Source: Methanobacteriota archaeon
GTDB lineage: Archaea; Thermoplasmatota; Thermoplasmata; RBG-16-68-12
Assembly: GCA_005878665.1 (NCBI GenBank)
Contig: VBLR01000159.1
Coordinates: 1-25,520, forward strand
Direction: 5' to 3'
DNA length: 25,520 nt
This document shows positions 7,320 to 14,834 of the stretch, in pieces. The notes beneath the pieces were generated by a model. That model did no database searches and was not told where the DNA came from. It saw only the letters and a list, made by a program, of their open reading frames with translations. Within the stretch, counting starts at the first letter, position 1. The number at the start of each line of letters is the position of its first letter. The translations under genes and the position numbers were made by a program.

Positions 7320-8358
7320 CACCGAGCCCGGGTCGGTCAGGCGCGATCAACTCCCCGTTCTCGAAACGCAGGCCTTTCGAGGGATCCTCGGCGAGATTGA
7401 AGTGTGAATCCAGGTCGAGCCACCGAACGTTCTTCTGAGCGAGGGCGAAGGCCAGCGCCGCCGCGATCGAGATTTGCGGTTCCCCCATGCAGCCGACCAT
7501 CGTGGGGTAGCCGGCAGATTCGCAAATCGTATTCACGTCGATTGCTCGGCTTATGCCGCCATGTTTCATCAGTTTCAGGTTCACGGCCTTCGCGGCGTTG
7601 GCCCACCGGACCTTTTTCGCGTCGTCGGGCGTGAGGACCATCTCGTCTGCCATGATCGGGATCGGCGAGGATTCCGTCAGGACGCGCATCCCCTCCAGGT
7701 CCGTCTTGGCCACCGGCTGCTCGAAGACCGAGATGTCCAGGTCTTTCGCCGCCCGAGCGAAGCCGAGCGCCTGGCTCCAGGTGTACCCTTGGTTCCCGTC
7801 GATTCGCAACTCGATCCGGGGACCGACGGCCCCGCGAATCGCGCGAAGCCGATCCATATCCGATTTCGGGTCCCGGCCGATTTTCACCTTCAGCGCGCGG
7901 AATCCGGCTTGGGCCCACCGCTGGGCTCGCTCGACGGCGCCTCGAGTGTCCATGATTCCAATCGTCATGTCGGTGACCATCCGATCCCGGCTCGCGCCGA
8001 GATACCGGGTCAGCGGCACGCCCGCTTGTTGCGCGGCGAGGTCGTGGACCGCGATGTCGATCGCGGCCTTGACCGATGGGCTGCCGTTGAGGACCTTGTC
8101 CATTTTGTCGGCGACCTCGCGGGGCCGCTCGAACGGGAACCCCTCGAGGGCTCGCGCCATCGCCTTGATCGCCTCCATCGCAGACCGGATCGTCTCACCG
8201 GTCACATCCGTTGGAGCGCCGCTCCCGGTGCCGGTGAGCGAACCGGAATGAACGATGACCAGGACGTTCTGGGCCACGGCCGATGACCCTCTCGCGATCG
8301 TGAACGGCTCCTTCCGGAGGAGGTCCATCGCCATGTATTCGAGGAAATCGATCCGCAT
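7306..8358 (-). CDS. Enolase-superfamily dipeptide epimerase-like protein
   Basis: This 350-residue protein is a mandelate racemase/muconate-lactonizing-type enolase-superfamily enzyme, which abstracts a proton next to a carboxylate using Mg2+. Seen are the capping domain (1-125), the catalytic KVK pair (K157/K159 in LKVKIG), metal ligands D187 (LRIDGNQ), E213 (FEQP) and D238 (MADE), the opposite-face lysine K262 (NLKLMKHGG), and a late DLDSHFNLAEDP motif close to the DxD region that dipeptide epimerases use to hold the dipeptide amino group. That points to an L-Ala-D/L-Glu-type epimerase, although o-succinylbenzoate synthase or another cycloisomerase is possible. A murein-recycling role is unlikely in an archaeon, so the natural dipeptide is unknown. 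A TATA-like box about 30 nt upstream gives it its own promoter, 40 nt after nth. Confidence 0.85.
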   Translation of the reverse strand: MRIDFLEYMAMDLLRKEPFTIARGSSAVAQNVLVIVHSGSLTGTGSGAPTDVTGETIRSAMEAIKAMARALEGFPFERPREVADKMDKVLNGSPSVKAAIDIAVHDLAAQQAGVPLTRYLGASRDRMVTDMTIGIMDTRGAVERAQRWAQAGFRALKVKIGRDPKSDMDRLRAIRGAVGPRIELRIDGNQGYTWSQALGFARAAKDLDISVFEQPVAKTDLEGMRVLTESSPIPIMADEMVLTPDDAKKVRWANAAKAVNLKLMKHGGISRAIDVNTICESAGYPTMVGCMGEPQISIAAALAFALAQKNVRWLDLDSHFNLAEDPSKGLRFENGELIAPDRPGLGVTLA

Positions 8359-8383
8359 CCGGATCGGACACCACCGCGCAACG

Positions 8384-8392
8384 ATATCAAAG
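8384..8392 (-). promoter_or_regulatory. Candidate TATA box of the epimerase gene
   Basis: On the minus strand CTTTGATAT is centred about 30 nt before ATG 8358, inside the 40-nt gap after nth. It fits a leaderless promoter separating the epimerase from the folC-nth pair. Confidence 0.5.
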
Positions 8393-8398
8393 GTGCAG

Positions 8399-9130
8399 TC
8401 AGGCCCGGCGTTTCGCAGCTTTTCGACGTCGGCGACGCGCCTCCCGTGACCACTTCGTCTTCGGATAGAATCGGCAGAACCGGGTGAAGGAGCATTGCGG
8501 GCAACGAGGGCCGATCGGTCGGCAGAGGTCTTTCCCGAATCGGATGAACAACTCGTTGATGTGGAGCCAGTACTCCATCGGCACGGTCTGCATGAGCCGC
8601 CGTTCGGTCGCCTCCGGAGTCTTCGTCCGCACGAGACCGAGCCGGTTGCTCACCCGGTGGACGTGGGTGTCGGTCGGGATGCGTGGGACGCCGAATCCGT
8701 AGACGAGGACGCAGTTCGCGGTCTTCGGGCCGACCTGGGGAAGCTCGATCAGCTCCTCGTAAGTCCGTGGCACAGAGCCGGCATGGCGCTCGAGGAGGGT
8801 CCGACTCAGCTTCACAATCTGGCCGGCCTTCTGGCGATAGAAGCCGACCGGCTTGATGAGACGCTCCACGTCGCCGAGGTCCGCGCCGGCGAGTTCCGTC
8901 GGGTCCCCGTACTTCGAGAAAAGCTGCCTCGACGCGACCTCGGTCATTTCGTCCCGAGTCCGCTGGGAGAGGATCGTCGAGATCAAGACCTTGAACGGGT
9001 CTTCCGTCTCCGCGACGATTTTCGCCAGGGCCGTCTCGCCCGCGTGCAGATTGCCGTCGGGCAGGTAGCGACGGGAGAGATCCCGCACGATGAATGCTAT
9101 CCGGTCACGGGCGGACGCCGAGATGGTCAA
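8399..9130 (-). CDS. nth: Endonuclease III (DNA glycosylase/AP lyase)
   Basis: This base-excision-repair enzyme removes oxidised pyrimidines and nicks at the abasic site. The 243-residue protein carries the helix-hairpin-helix and GPD signature LPQVGPKTANCVLVYGFG with catalytic Lys136, the catalytic Asp154 in PTDTHVHRV, and a complete 4Fe-4S loop C203-x6-C210-x2-C213-x5-C219. The tail (residues 225-243) is unusually basic (ARRRRRKAAKRRA) and may add non-specific DNA affinity. No ATG fits the N-terminus. The TTG at 9130 is preferred because GGGGAGG lies three nt before it and the protein then starts shortly before the conserved helix; this overlaps the folC end by 26 nt, so the two genes are probably co-transcribed and coupled. 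Confidence 0.94.
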   Translation of the reverse strand: MTISASARDRIAFIVRDLSRRYLPDGNLHAGETALAKIVAETEDPFKVLISTILSQRTRDEMTEVASRQLFSKYGDPTELAGADLGDVERLIKPVGFYRQKAGQIVKLSRTLLERHAGSVPRTYEELIELPQVGPKTANCVLVYGFGVPRIPTDTHVHRVSNRLGLVRTKTPEATERRLMQTVPMEYWLHINELFIRFGKDLCRPIGPRCPQCSFTRFCRFYPKTKWSREARRRRRKAAKRRA

Positions 9131-10391
9131 GGGCCTCCCCCGCGGTGTAAATCGAGCCCGTGATCAGGATCAGGTCGTCCGGGCCCGCCGACTGAAGCGC
9201 CGCATCGATCGCTTCTCGGACCGACGGGATGACGAGGGTTTCCGCATACGGTCGGAAGGCGGCCGCGACTTCCCCGGCGTCGTACGCGCGATGCGACTTG
9301 GGCCGACAGGCGAATACGCGGCTGGCAATCGGCCCTAACGCGGCCGCCATGCCCGGCAGGTCTTTGTCGTTCAGGATGCCCGTGACGAGGACAGCCTTGC
9401 GACCGACGAACGTCTCGGCCATTGACGCGGCGAGGGCTTCGACCGCGGGGCGATTGTGGGCTCCATCGACGACGACCATCGGGGACTCGCGGACAATTTC
9501 CATCCGCGCGGGCCATCGGACGGAAGCGATCCCGGGCCGGATCGCCTCGTCCGGAATCGTGAACCCGGCCGAACGAAGCTCCTCGAAGGCGGCCACGGCG
9601 ATGCCGATATTCTCCACCTGGAACGAGCCGAGTAACGGCGTCTGAACATCGACGGACCCGAACGACCCGCGGACGCGAACGGTCTGGCCGCGCAAGTCGC
9701 CGGCAATCCGCTCCGCGTGAACATCCCGTCCGAGGACCGACAAGGGCGCGTGGAGTTCCCGGCATCTCGCCTCGATGACCGGGAGAGCGTCCTGGTCGAC
9801 GGTCACGACTCGCGACGATGGCTTGATGATCCCGGCTTTCTCGCGCGCGATCCGTTCGACCGTCTTGCCGAGATGCTCCGTGTGCTCCAGGTCCACCCGC
9901 GTGATGACGGACACGAGGCCGTCCACGACGTTCGTCGCATCCATCCGACCGCCCATCCCGACCTCGAGGACGGCGATGTCGACCTTTCGCTCACGGAAAT
10001 ACTCGAAGGCCATCGCCGTCGTGACTTCGAAGAACGTCGGATGATCGATCGCCCGGGTGGAGGTCATCGTCTGAATCGCAGGCTGCATGCCGGACCAAAG
10101 GCGCAACACGTCGTCGTCGGTGATCGGCTCACCGTCCACGCGGATCCGCTCGTTGAACCGGACGAGATGCGGGGAGGTGTAGAGCCCGACCCGATATCCG
10201 GAGGCCCGCAACACGGACGCGGCATAGGCGCACACGGAGCCTTTCCCGTTCGTGCCGGTGACGTGGAGGACCTTCAGGCCACGCTGAGGGTCTCCGAGGA
10301 GGGATAGGAGCCGCCGGATGTTGTCCAGCCCGAGTTTGATCCCGAACCGCTCGAGTCGGTAGAGATGCTCCAGGGTCGTCTGATAGTCCAT
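9105..10391 (-). CDS. folC: Folylpolyglutamate synthase / dihydrofolate synthase family
   Basis: This Mur-ligase-type enzyme uses ATP to add glutamate to folate-like or dihydropteroate substrates. The 428-residue protein shows the P-loop VTGTNGKGSV (44-53), SPHLVRFNERIRV (73-85), the metal/ATP-binding TRVDLEHTEHLG segment, REKAGIIK and a VDGAHN motif in the C-terminal domain. In archaea the acceptor may be a modified pterin, so the exact substrate is inferred from family only. ATG 10391 is chosen because MDYQTTLEHLYRLERFGIKL is the family N-terminus and a TATA-like box lies about 34 nt upstream; an extension back to 10499 would run through the divergent promoter. It is divergent from coaBC, with 118 nt between the two starts, and is followed by overlapping nth. 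Confidence 0.93.
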   Translation of the reverse strand: MDYQTTLEHLYRLERFGIKLGLDNIRRLLSLLGDPQRGLKVLHVTGTNGKGSVCAYAASVLRASGYRVGLYTSPHLVRFNERIRVDGEPITDDDVLRLWSGMQPAIQTMTSTRAIDHPTFFEVTTAMAFEYFRERKVDIAVLEVGMGGRMDATNVVDGLVSVITRVDLEHTEHLGKTVERIAREKAGIIKPSSRVVTVDQDALPVIEARCRELHAPLSVLGRDVHAERIAGDLRGQTVRVRGSFGSVDVQTPLLGSFQVENIGIAVAAFEELRSAGFTIPDEAIRPGIASVRWPARMEIVRESPMVVVDGAHNRPAVEALAASMAETFVGRKAVLVTGILNDKDLPGMAAALGPIASRVFACRPKSHRAYDAGEVAAAFRPYAETLVIPSVREAIDAALQSAGPDDLILITGSIYTAGEALDHLGVRP

Positions 10392-10420
10392 CGAAGCGGC
10401 CGGAGCTAACGGGCGTCGCG

Positions 10421-10430
10421 GATTAAAGGT
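10421..10430 (-). promoter_or_regulatory. Candidate TATA box of folC
   Basis: On the minus strand ACCTTTAATC is centred about 34 nt before ATG 10391, the only A/T-rich block in the folC half of the divergent intergenic region. Confidence 0.5.
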
Positions 10431-10477
10431 TGCTCGGTGGGCTCGTAATGATCGGACCCTCGGGACTCCGGGACCAC

Positions 10478-10489
10478 AGATATATATCG
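10478..10489 (+). promoter_or_regulatory. Candidate TATA box of coaBC
   Basis: AGATATATATCG is a strong A/T-rich element centred about 26 nt before ATG 10510, with no Shine-Dalgarno site between. It fits a leaderless transcript covering coaBC and pantoate kinase. Confidence 0.65.
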
Positions 10490-10509
10490 CGTATGGCAAT
10501 CGTCACGCA

Positions 10510-11715
10510 ATGCACCCGGCGGAGCGCCTGCGAGGCCTCAAGAGCCTCAAGCTCCAGGGCAAGACGATCGTCCTCGGAGTCACCGGGAGCATTGCCGCCG
10601 TCGAGTGCGTGAAGTTGGCCCACGAGCTCATCCGGCATGGAGCCGAGGTCCACGCGGTATTCACGCGATCCGCGACGGAAATCCTCCATCCCAACGCGCT
10701 CCAGTATGCGACCGGCCATCCCGTGGTGACGCAAATTACGGGCTCGATGGAGTACCTCGAGATGTGCGGTCGCGACGGGAAGGCGGACCTCCTCCTGATC
10801 GCACCGTGCACCTCGAACACGATTGGCAAGATCGCGCAGGGAATCGACGACTCCACCGTCACGACCTACGCCGCGAACGCACTCGGTTCCGGCATCCCGA
10901 TCCTGATCGCCCCTGCGGCCCACGAATCGATGATGGACAACCCCGCCGTCGCCGCGAACGTCAGGCGCCTCCAGGAACTTCGCGTCGAGCTGGTCGAACC
11001 AAAGCGTGAGGAGGACAAAGCGAAGATGGCGGATATCGAGACGATCGTGGCGCGCGTCATCCGCCGCCTTGGACCGAAGGACCTCCTCGACATGCGGGTC
11101 TTGGTCGTGGCCGGGTCGACCGTCGAGCCGATCGACGACGTCCGCGTCGTTACGAACCGTTCGACAGGCGGCACCGGAATCGAACTCGCCAAAGTCGCCT
11201 TCGAGCACGGGGCGAATGTGGAGCTCTGGCTCGGGCGTCACGAGACGCCGGTCCCGCCGTGGCTCCCATTCAAGACCTTCGAGACGACCGGGGACCTCGT
11301 GTCCATGGCCGAGAAGGCAGACGCCGACGTCTGCGTCGTCCCGGCCGCGGTTTCGGACTTTACGCCCTCACATCGACAGACCGGCAAGATCCCGAGTCGG
11401 GACGGCGTCCTGACCCTCGATCTGCAGCCCACTCCGAAGGTCCTCAATCGCTTCCGCAAAGGCGCCAAGAAGGCCCTCGTGGGCTTCAAGGCCGAGGCGG
11501 GCGTGAGCGAAGCCGACCTGAAGGCCCGTGCCATGTCCCTCGTCAAGGAAGCGGACGTCGACTTCGTCGTGGCGAACGATATCTCAAAGATCAAGGGGGA
11601 CACGACGTCCATCACGATCTTCGACCGCAAGGGTCGCTCGGAGACGTTCGAAGGATCGAAGGCGCTCGCGGCCGAGCGGGTGTGGCGGGCCATCCTCCAT
11701 GGTGTCCGAGGGTGA
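10510..11715 (+). CDS. coaBC: Bifunctional phosphopantothenoylcysteine decarboxylase / phosphopantothenate-cysteine ligase
   Basis: This 401-residue protein has both CoA-pathway domains. The N-terminal FMN-binding CoaC domain (about 1-190) shows GVTGSIAAVE, APCTSNTIGKIAQGIDD and PAAHESMMDNP. The C-terminal CoaB domain (about 195-401) shows VVAGSTVEPID, VRVVTNRSTGGTG, PAAVSDFTP, LVGFKAE and VANDISKIKGDTTSI, and joins phosphopantothenate to cysteine. An oddity is that the CoaC active-site His (H75 in E. coli, in a GHIEL context) aligns with Tyr82 here (MEYLEM), and the PAMN-like motif reads PAAH; a His in place of that Asn is usual in archaea as far as I recall, the missing Met is not. ATG 10510 follows a TATA box at the leaderless distance. 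The last 17 nt overlap the pantoate kinase gene, so the two form an operon. Confidence 0.93.
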   Translation: MHPAERLRGLKSLKLQGKTIVLGVTGSIAAVECVKLAHELIRHGAEVHAVFTRSATEILHPNALQYATGHPVVTQITGSMEYLEMCGRDGKADLLLIAPCTSNTIGKIAQGIDDSTVTTYAANALGSGIPILIAPAAHESMMDNPAVAANVRRLQELRVELVEPKREEDKAKMADIETIVARVIRRLGPKDLLDMRVLVVAGSTVEPIDDVRVVTNRSTGGTGIELAKVAFEHGANVELWLGRHETPVPPWLPFKTFETTGDLVSMAEKADADVCVVPAAVSDFTPSHRQTGKIPSRDGVLTLDLQPTPKVLNRFRKGAKKALVGFKAEAGVSEADLKARAMSLVKEADVDFVVANDISKIKGDTTSITIFDRKGRSETFEGSKALAAERVWRAILHGVRG

Positions 11716-12571
11716 GGCGTTCTGCCCCGGGCATGTCACCGCGTTCTTCGAGGTCCGTGAGGATCCGGATCCCCGGAAGAAAGGCTCGCGGGGCGCCGGG
11801 CTGTGCCTGAGCCTCGGCGTCCGCACGGTGGCGCGGGTCCGGGACGACTCCCGCGCATCCATCGACGTGATTGTCAACGGCCGCCGCCAGCGGGCGGACG
11901 TCACCCGGAGGGTCGCGGAGAAGATCCTCGGTGACCGGTCCTGCGAAGTCAAGATCCTGAGCGAGACAAGCTTGCCCGTGTCGCAGGGATTCGGAGTGAG
12001 TGCGGCCGCGGCCGTGAGCACGGCCCTCGCGCTCGACGATGCGCTCGGCGCGAAGATCCCCCGAGACGAACTGGTGGCCGTCGCTCACGAGACGGAGGTC
12101 GAGTGCGGCACGGGTCTTGGCGACGTCGTCCCGGCGTCGATCGGCGGAATGGACTTGCGGCTCAAGCCGGGCGCGCCGGGCTACGCGGAGGTACGAACCT
12201 TCCCCGTCGAAGCGGAGCTCCTGCTCGCCGTGATCGGCGCGGAAATGCCCACCAAAACGGTCCTTCGGGATTCGAAAAAAGTCGCCGCGATCAACCGGAT
12301 TGGCGGTGCGCTCGTCGACGAGTTTTCCGAGAATCCCACTCTGGAGCGACTCTTCGAACTCGGGGTGCGTTTCGCCGAAGGAACCGGCCTCGCGGACAAA
12401 CGGGTCCTCGAAGTGATTCGCGCCAGCCGGATGTTCGGGAGGGCGACAATGGCCATGCTCGGACATTCCGTGGTCGCCACCGGGAACCGACAGCAATTGG
12501 CGACATTGTACCTCAAGTTCGGGACGCTCCAACGATGCGAAGTCGACAACAGGGGCGCGAGGGTCCTCTAA
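11699..12571 (+). CDS. Archaeal pantoate kinase (GHMP kinase family)
   Basis: Pantoate kinase phosphorylates pantoate, the archaeal route into CoA that replaces bacterial pantothenate kinase. The 290-residue product fits the archaeal PoK length. It starts with the family signature AFCPGHVTAFFE, followed by GSRGAGLCLSLGV, the GHMP phosphate loop PVSQGFGVSAAAAVSTALAL and a TGLGDVVPASIGG stretch. ATG 11699 is chosen because the CPGH.T.FFE N-terminus begins right there; upstream sequence in this frame is the coaBC gene read out of frame. The 17-nt overlap with coaBC and the shared pathway support co-expression: PoK supplies 4-phosphopantoate, and CoaBC acts after phosphopantothenate has been made. 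The gene stops immediately beside the convergent DUF357 stop, with no base between. Confidence 0.92.
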   Translation: MVSEGEAFCPGHVTAFFEVREDPDPRKKGSRGAGLCLSLGVRTVARVRDDSRASIDVIVNGRRQRADVTRRVAEKILGDRSCEVKILSETSLPVSQGFGVSAAAAVSTALALDDALGAKIPRDELVAVAHETEVECGTGLGDVVPASIGGMDLRLKPGAPGYAEVRTFPVEAELLLAVIGAEMPTKTVLRDSKKVAAINRIGGALVDEFSENPTLERLFELGVRFAEGTGLADKRVLEVIRASRMFGRATMAMLGHSVVATGNRQQLATLYLKFGTLQRCEVDNRGARVL

Positions 12572-12856
12572 TCACTCACTGAGGGTGAAGAGTTGGTCGT
12601 CGCCGCCAACATCGAGGAGCCCGAGCCTCGCGCCGGCATCCAGCCAACCGTGGGCGTAATTCACGGTGGCGAGGGCCTTGTCCAGCTCGCCCTTTTCACG
12701 GAAGTGCTTCGCATCCGAGTAGTATGCGCGCGCCATCGTCACGAAATCCTCGGCGACCTTGTGGAGGTGGGAGCGCGGCGGGGCGGCAATCGCCGCCTTT
12801 TCGAGTGCACGCTCCGTGAGCCTAATGTCCCGATCGACGATCGACTGCAGGTCCAT
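12572..12856 (-). CDS. DUF357 family archaeal protein
   Basis: This 94-residue, all-helical, soluble protein matches the small archaeal family DUF357, whose function is not known. The recognisable core is AYYSDAKHFREKGELDKALA followed by VNYAHGWLDAGARLGLLDV near the C-terminus, a helical hairpin reminiscent of HEPN or four-helix arrangements. ATG 12856 is chosen because the family N-terminus starts near MDLQSIVDRDI; an upstream in-frame codon at 12937 would add 27 unlike residues. A weak element GTTTTCG lies about 28 nt upstream. Its stop abuts the pantoate kinase stop, and the phosphoesterase gene lies 107 nt upstream on the same strand. Confidence 0.85.
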   Translation of the reverse strand: MDLQSIVDRDIRLTERALEKAAIAAPPRSHLHKVAEDFVTMARAYYSDAKHFREKGELDKALATVNYAHGWLDAGARLGLLDVGGDDQLFTLSE

Positions 12857-12963
12857 CGACCCGGTATCATGACAGGACGCGAAAACGCTTCCGCTCGAGC
12901 TCACGCCGGAGAACGAGCCCCGGGCCCACGAAGTCACTCGCCAGTCTCATGGAGACGGCGACT

Positions 12964-14400
12964 TCATCGGACCTTTCGGGGCGCGGCTGTCGCCTCAACA
13001 GAGCTCGAGGCCATCGGGCCACCAGACGGGTTGCTGAGCTGGGTGGGAGCGTCTGGAGGAGGCGAAGCCGGACCCGAATCGGAATCCGAAATCGAGAACC
13101 GATCGGCGAAAACGCGGAAGCGGTCAGCGGTGCAGTGACCGTCCGGTCCGACCGACCCGGTCGGACAGAAATCGGTTTTCGCCGTGACGGAGTCTGCGGT
13201 CACCGTGTAGAACACGGATCCGAATCCCGGGAGTTCGCCCTTCGTGTTCGCATTGCGACCCATCGCTTGCGCGAAGTACCCGATCTGGGGGTTGCTGCCG
13301 TCCACGGTAATGTTGGTGAGGTCCTCTCCTCCGACGCCCTGCACGACGACGACCGTCCCGTTCCCCTTCGGATAGATGTCTTGCGACCCCCCGTCCGCGA
13401 CGCAGGACGGGTCCGCCGGCCCAGTGGAGTTCACAGACTCGCAGCTATCGGATTGTCGGAGTTGCTTGCTGCGTTCGTACGCATGGTCGCCGCCCGCCAG
13501 GATCAGGTCGACCTTGGCCTCGACGAGCTCATCGAAGAGGCCCTGGCCCATCGTGCAGCGCTCCCTTACACCGATCGTGATGCATTGCGCGTGAGCTCCC
13601 GCGACGACCCATGGGATTCCTTGATCCCGTGCGTTGTCGACGGCGTCCTCGAGCCATTCCGTGTGCGGCGACTCCTCGCTGTAGTTGTAGCTCAGCCCTC
13701 CGCCGAGCCCCGGTGAAATCATGATGAAGCGTGCGAGCGGCGTCTCGGCGGGGTAGTCAAAGTAGTATTCGTACCCGTAACCCGGTGTGCCCACGCCCGG
13801 GACGGCGGGCGAGGTCAACGGGTATGGGCAATTCTCCACGTAATCCGAGATGCCCTCGCCGCCACCCTGGCTCACGTCGTGACTCCCCGGGACGATGAGC
13901 ACCTCCGGCACATAGTGCTTCATTTGACTGCACCACCCTGCCTCGTTCGTCGTGTTTCCGAGATCCCCAAGAGCGAGGAGGAACGACATGCCCGCCGCTC
14001 GAGCGCGGAGCGCAAGCGCCGTCGAGTCGGTGTCGCCGAGCCCCCCGAAGTCCGCGGAGGCGGCGAACGTGAAGTGCGTGGCGGACTCGTCCTTCCACCG
14101 CGGTGGAGAGACATCGACAGGCTTCCCCGGCATTCCCCCTATATGGAACAAGGCCCATCCTGCCGCGATGGCGATTAGGATGCAGAGAGCGAGAGCGGCG
14201 ACGGCGGTTCGACCTCTGATGGCAGCGGGCTGCCGCATCCGTCGGATTCGTCGCGGCGCTTCCATGACGGTGCGGCGTGTCGATGCTTGGTTTGGAATCC
14301 TCGCCCCGTTCTCCTTCAACCCTTCAAGGGCTTTCACTCGCCTCAACGACTTCCGCAGCTCCTCCAACAGCTCTTCGTCGGAATCGGATTTGAGGCGCAT
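12964..14400 (-). CDS. Membrane-anchored metallophosphoesterase / purple acid phosphatase-like protein
   Basis: The 478-residue protein has a charged N-terminus with a short amphipathic helix (DEELLEELRKSLRRVK), one membrane helix at about 64-86 after a run of arginines (N-in, so the rest should face outside), and a calcineurin-like phosphoesterase domain. Candidate ligands are D117 (ASADFGG), D146 (LALGDLGN), H174-D175 (PGSHDV), H270 (AGAHAQ) and H306 (AGGDHAYERS). The usual GNH[DE] is GSHD and the usual GHxH is GGDH, so two canonical ligands are missing. Several cysteines (157, 191, 273, 282 and others) suit an extracytoplasmic, disulfide-bonded domain. The start is uncertain: ATG 14400 is preferred for its protein-like sequence, but ATG 14520 and ATG 14580 are in frame. 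It lies downstream of the ABC exporter on the same strand, after a 434-nt gap. Confidence 0.8.
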   Translation of the reverse strand: MRLKSDSDEELLEELRKSLRRVKALEGLKENGARIPNQASTRRTVMEAPRRIRRMRQPAAIRGRTAVAALALCILIAIAAGWALFHIGGMPGKPVDVSPPRWKDESATHFTFAASADFGGLGDTDSTALALRARAAGMSFLLALGDLGNTTNEAGWCSQMKHYVPEVLIVPGSHDVSQGGGEGISDYVENCPYPLTSPAVPGVGTPGYGYEYYFDYPAETPLARFIMISPGLGGGLSYNYSEESPHTEWLEDAVDNARDQGIPWVVAGAHAQCITIGVRERCTMGQGLFDELVEAKVDLILAGGDHAYERSKQLRQSDSCESVNSTGPADPSCVADGGSQDIYPKGNGTVVVVQGVGGEDLTNITVDGSNPQIGYFAQAMGRNANTKGELPGFGSVFYTVTADSVTAKTDFCPTGSVGPDGHCTADRFRVFADRFSISDSDSGPASPPPDAPTQLSNPSGGPMASSSVEATAAPRKVR

Positions 14401-14834
14401 GGCCCAAGGCCGCAGATCGATTCGGTCCCCCCGCTGCGGGTGAGAATTCACGGCGAGGCCAACGCGGGCAGTCCCGGACTTTCGAGAATTCCTCGCCGCG
14501 CCGATCAGTGCTCTGGCCATGCCGCGAAAGTCGGGCTTTTTCGCGCGGGGTCCCTCGCAAACCGCGGCCTTCCCCTTCATCCGCTCCGGGTCGTAGGAGA
14601 TCAGTCCTATGAAGGGTTGGTCGCCAACTCCAACTCAGTTGGCCTTGAGTGCAATCAGGTGAGCCACACTTGGGCCACTTGCATCACGAACGTGTTTGAC
14701 ACCCGTCGAATCCAATCGCAGAGACGGGCGAATCGTTGATATTCGACGCGAATGACGAGGCGGTCGCGCATCGGCGTTTGTCTCGTCTCGCAACCCGGTG
14801 CTTCCGCAACCGCACGAGCCAGGATTGTACGGTG
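14401..14834 (-). other. 434-nt non-coding gap between ABC exporter and phosphoesterase
   Basis: This is the largest stretch without a supported gene. The part nearest the phosphoesterase (14401-14580) could be its N-terminus if a farther ATG is used. The rest has lower GC than its surroundings. On the minus strand GAATATCAA (14736-14744) could be a TATA element, and a short palindrome ATTCGACGCGAAT (14741-14753) overlaps it. A second weak candidate, CTTCATAGG, lies about 30 nt before ATG 14580. No tRNA-like fold, repeat array or mobile-element end was seen. The phosphoesterase thus probably has its own promoter. Confidence 0.45.

Noticed and set aside
10392..10499. Extended folC start
   Set aside because: It would run through the divergent promoter region; the family N-terminus begins at ATG 10391 and a TATA-like box lies about 34 nt before it.
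11528..11698. Extended pantoate kinase start
   Set aside because: The extra 57 residues are coaBC read out of frame (Ser/Arg-rich); the family N-terminus starts at ATG 11699.
14630..14645. Small inverted repeat CAACTCAGTTG as a terminator
   Set aside because: The stem is only five bp with no T-run on either strand, too weak to call a terminator.
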